Below are positions 62,283 to 64,000 of a stretch of 64,000 nucleotides of DNA, piece by piece; within the stretch, counting starts at the first letter, position 1, and every line of letters starts with the position of its first letter. Source of the stretch: Lachnospiraceae bacterium NSJ-143. Its GTDB lineage: Bacteria; Bacillota; Clostridia; Lachnospirales; Anaerotignaceae. The notes under the pieces are model-generated. The model was not told the DNA's origin, made no database searches, and saw only the letters and a list, made by a program, of their open reading frames with translations. The position numbers were made by a program, and so were the translations under genes. The DNA lies in assembly GCA_022867625.1 (NCBI GenBank), contig JALIFM010000001.1, positions 372,001 to 436,000 of the forward strand, read 5' to 3'.

Positions 62283-64000
62283 ATGTCATTAATTAAGGAG
62301 TCGGTATCAGTCAGTCTGGTGGATAATATCTCGGCCAACTTGGTAGGTATAAACAATTCTGTGGAGCAGACCATAAATCACTTCAATGATTTGAGTACTA
62401 CTATCAATAATACAGAAAACAGCTTTACCAATATAAACAAAAATATAAAAAATACAGAAAACCACTTTAACAGAATAAAGAATACCATAAATAATAGCGT
62501 CGATAACTCAGTACACAATATCAGCAATATAGGCACCGCAATAGATGAATCATTTAATGCAACAAACATAAACGCGACAATAGGCACTATACAGGTTATG
62601 AACGACGAGGCAAAAAAGAGCAAATCGATTTTTGAAGAATTCGCCGGGTGTGTTGAGACTATAAAAGTCGGTTTTGGAAAGCTCAAACAGCTGGCGGATA
62701 TTTCTGACCAGATGACTGCTAATACAACTAAACTGGACGCCATGAATGATGGTGTAAATACTACACAGGAGCTTCAGGACAAGGTGTTTGCCTCTGCCAG
62801 AAGGTCGGGTATGGCCTTTGACAGTATGGTGGGTTCGGTTTCCGGTCTTTCACAGGCAACGGGAGGACTGTTTTCAAATGACGAGGCCATACAGTTTACA
62901 GAAAACCTGAGCAAGCTGTATTCAATGGCGGGAACGGGGCAGGATGAAATGACAGCAGGTATGTCACAGTTTGCGCAGGCTATGGGAAGCGGCTCTATTG
63001 GACTTGACGAACTGAATTCCGTTCCGGGGCTTATGGAAGCAATAGCAAATGGAGCCGGAGTGCCTGCTGAGAAAATAGCTGAAATGGCAACTGCCGGAAG
63101 GCTCAGTGCTGACGCGGTAAAGGGGTCGCTGCTTAATGCTACATCAGAAATAAACAGCGGCTTTCAGGAAACGCCTGCAACATGGGCATCAGTACTTACA
63201 ATGATGAAAGATGATTTGCTGCAGTTTTTTGCGCCTATACTTCAGATTGTAAACGCCGGAGCCCAGTTTATAAGGGACAACTGGGCCGCTATAGAACCGG
63301 TGTTTTTTGGAGCGGCAATAGCTGTTGGCATTTTCGCGGCGGCCATGGGCATAGCGGCCCTTGTAACATCCGGATTTTTTGTCACATTGCTTACAAATCC
63401 GCTCACAGGTATTGCCATACTTATAGCGCTTGTGGCCATGGATATATATAAGCTGATACAGTCAGTGGGAGGGCTGCAAAACGCTTGGGAGATAATGACG
63501 ACATTTTTGCAGCTGCGTATGCTTGTTGTCAAAGCCTCTGTTATGGAGGGTATATATTACATGCTTGGGCTTTTTGACAAGCTGACTATTAAGGTTTTTA
63601 CCGCAGCGGTAGCGATTGCCAACCACCTTGGAGATTTGAAGGTAAGCGTTCTCACAACTCTACAGGATATGGTAAATGGTGCAATAGATATAATCAACTG
63701 GTTTATCGAAAAGATTAATACTATACCGGGAGTAAATATCGAGGCTGTGGAGAAGGTTACATTTGCAGCCAGTGCTGCCGCGGAAAATGAGGCTGAAAAA
63801 GCGGCAAGAAATAACTGGCTTAACAGCAAAAAAACTGATGCAGCCGCAAAGGAAGCTGAAAGGGCCGCGGATTTGGCGAACCTGAATGCTCTGGTTGATG
63901 AGCAGACAGCCAGATTAAACAATATGGTAAACAGTATGAAGGCCGAAGCAGCCAAGGATGACGGAACAGGTATTGCCGGAGGCTATGATGTAAGCTTTGG
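62283..64000 (+). CDS. Phage tail tape measure protein (3' end outside window)
   Basis: The frame opens at ATG 62283 after AGGAGGTG and stays open to the window end (572 codons). It is a tape-measure protein. An N-terminal coiled-coil-rich region with repeated Asn/Ile patterns (about 20-110) leads to the conserved TMP core with ATWASVLTMMKDDLLQFFAP near residue 300. Hydrophobic segments follow at about 340-395 and a charged Ala/Glu-rich coil near 495-560. Its length sets tail length. Further tail, baseplate and lysis genes must lie beyond the window. Confidence 0.88.
   Translation, partial: MSLIKESVSVSLVDNISANLVGINNSVEQTINHFNDLSTTINNTENSFTNINKNIKNTENHFNRIKNTINNSVDNSVHNISNIGTAIDESFNATNINATIGTIQVMNDEAKKSKSIFEEFAGCVETIKVGFGKLKQLADISDQMTANTTKLDAMNDGVNTTQELQDKVFASARRSGMAFDSMVGSVSGLSQATGGLFSNDEAIQFTENLSKLYSMAGTGQDEMTAGMSQFAQAMGSGSIGLDELNSVPGLMEAIANGAGVPAEKIAEMATAGRLSADAVKGSLLNATSEINSGFQETPATWASVLTMMKDDLLQFFAPILQIVNAGAQFIRDNWAAIEPVFFGAAIAVGIFAAAMGIAALVTSGFFVTLLTNPLTGIAILIALVAMDIYKLIQSVGGLQNAWEIMTTFLQLRMLVVKASVMEGIYYMLGLFDKLTIKVFTAAVAIANHLGDLKVSVLTTLQDMVNGAIDIINWFIEKINTIPGVNIEAVEKVTFAASAAAENEAEKAARNNWLNSKKTDAAAKEAERAADLANLNALVDEQTARLNNMVNSMKAEAAKDDGTGIAGGYDVSF

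Noticed and set aside
1-64000. CRISPR arrays, tRNA or rRNA genes, and insertion sequences
   Set aside because: I found no regularly spaced repeats, cloverleaf-type sequence with CCA end, or transposase in any part of the window.

Overview
The window looks like the chromosome of a spore-forming anaerobic member of the Clostridia, probably Lachnospirales (an Anaerotignum/Tyzzerella-like genome is a guess). The reasons are strong GGAGG ribosome binding sites, frequent TTG and GTG starts, heavy use of ATA and AGG codons, the sporulation pair spoIID-spoIIQ, an FMN-riboswitch ribDEBAH operon, a butyryl-CoA dehydrogenase/EtfBA operon and a typical Firmicutes secE-nusG-rplKAJL cluster. Nearly all of it is ordinary, densely packed core genome. 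The last 6.6 kb is a phage-derived element.

Layout. 1-4.1 kb: arginine biosynthesis (end of one argJ, a complete second argJ, argB, argD). 4.2-12.2 kb: small accessory metabolic genes (GNAT, FAH-family hydrolase, LysR, YoaP-type GNAT, EamA exporter, 2-hydroxyacid dehydrogenase, flavodoxin-ferredoxin, amidohydrolase, ECF S component). 12.5-19.4 kb: ACT/PFL-family pair, PepD, AI-2E-type permease, TcdA-like E1 enzyme, RseC, a C_GCAxxG protein and two small helical unknowns. 20-24 kb: a DRE-TIM synthase overlapping luxS, then spoIID and spoIIQ. 24-32.5 kb: flavin reductase, rRNA methyltransferase, YgiQ radical SAM protein, thrC, transketolase, ThpR. 32.7-35.8 kb: bcd-etfB-etfA. 35.8-38 kb: a frameshifted MATE gene divergent from a TetR gene. 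38-42.7 kb: heavy-metal efflux (ArsR, separate HMA protein, P-type ATPase, second ArsR, CDF transporter). 42.8-48.1 kb: a five-gene Dpp/Nik-type ABC importer. 48.2-52 kb: FMN riboswitch and rib operon. 52-53.5 kb: a second MATE. 53.7-57.3 kb: rpmG-secE-nusG-rplKA-rplJL with L1-type and L10 leader signals.

The position after rplL, where rpoB-rpoC normally follow, is occupied by a divergent CI/LexA-type repressor and a set of contractile-tail genes: regulator, tail terminator, small protein, sheath, tube, tail-assembly chaperone, and a tape-measure protein cut by the window end. No head, portal or terminase gene lies between the regulator and the tail genes. This fits a headless phage-tail particle (R-type tailocin/diffocin-like) under SOS-type repressor control. 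The tail chaperone carries a clear programmed -1 frameshift signal: an A AAA AAC heptamer followed 6 nt later by a 13-bp hairpin. It opens a 62-codon extension that has no start of its own. The repressor region has two back-to-back consensus promoters and three copies of an AAGTTACT box.
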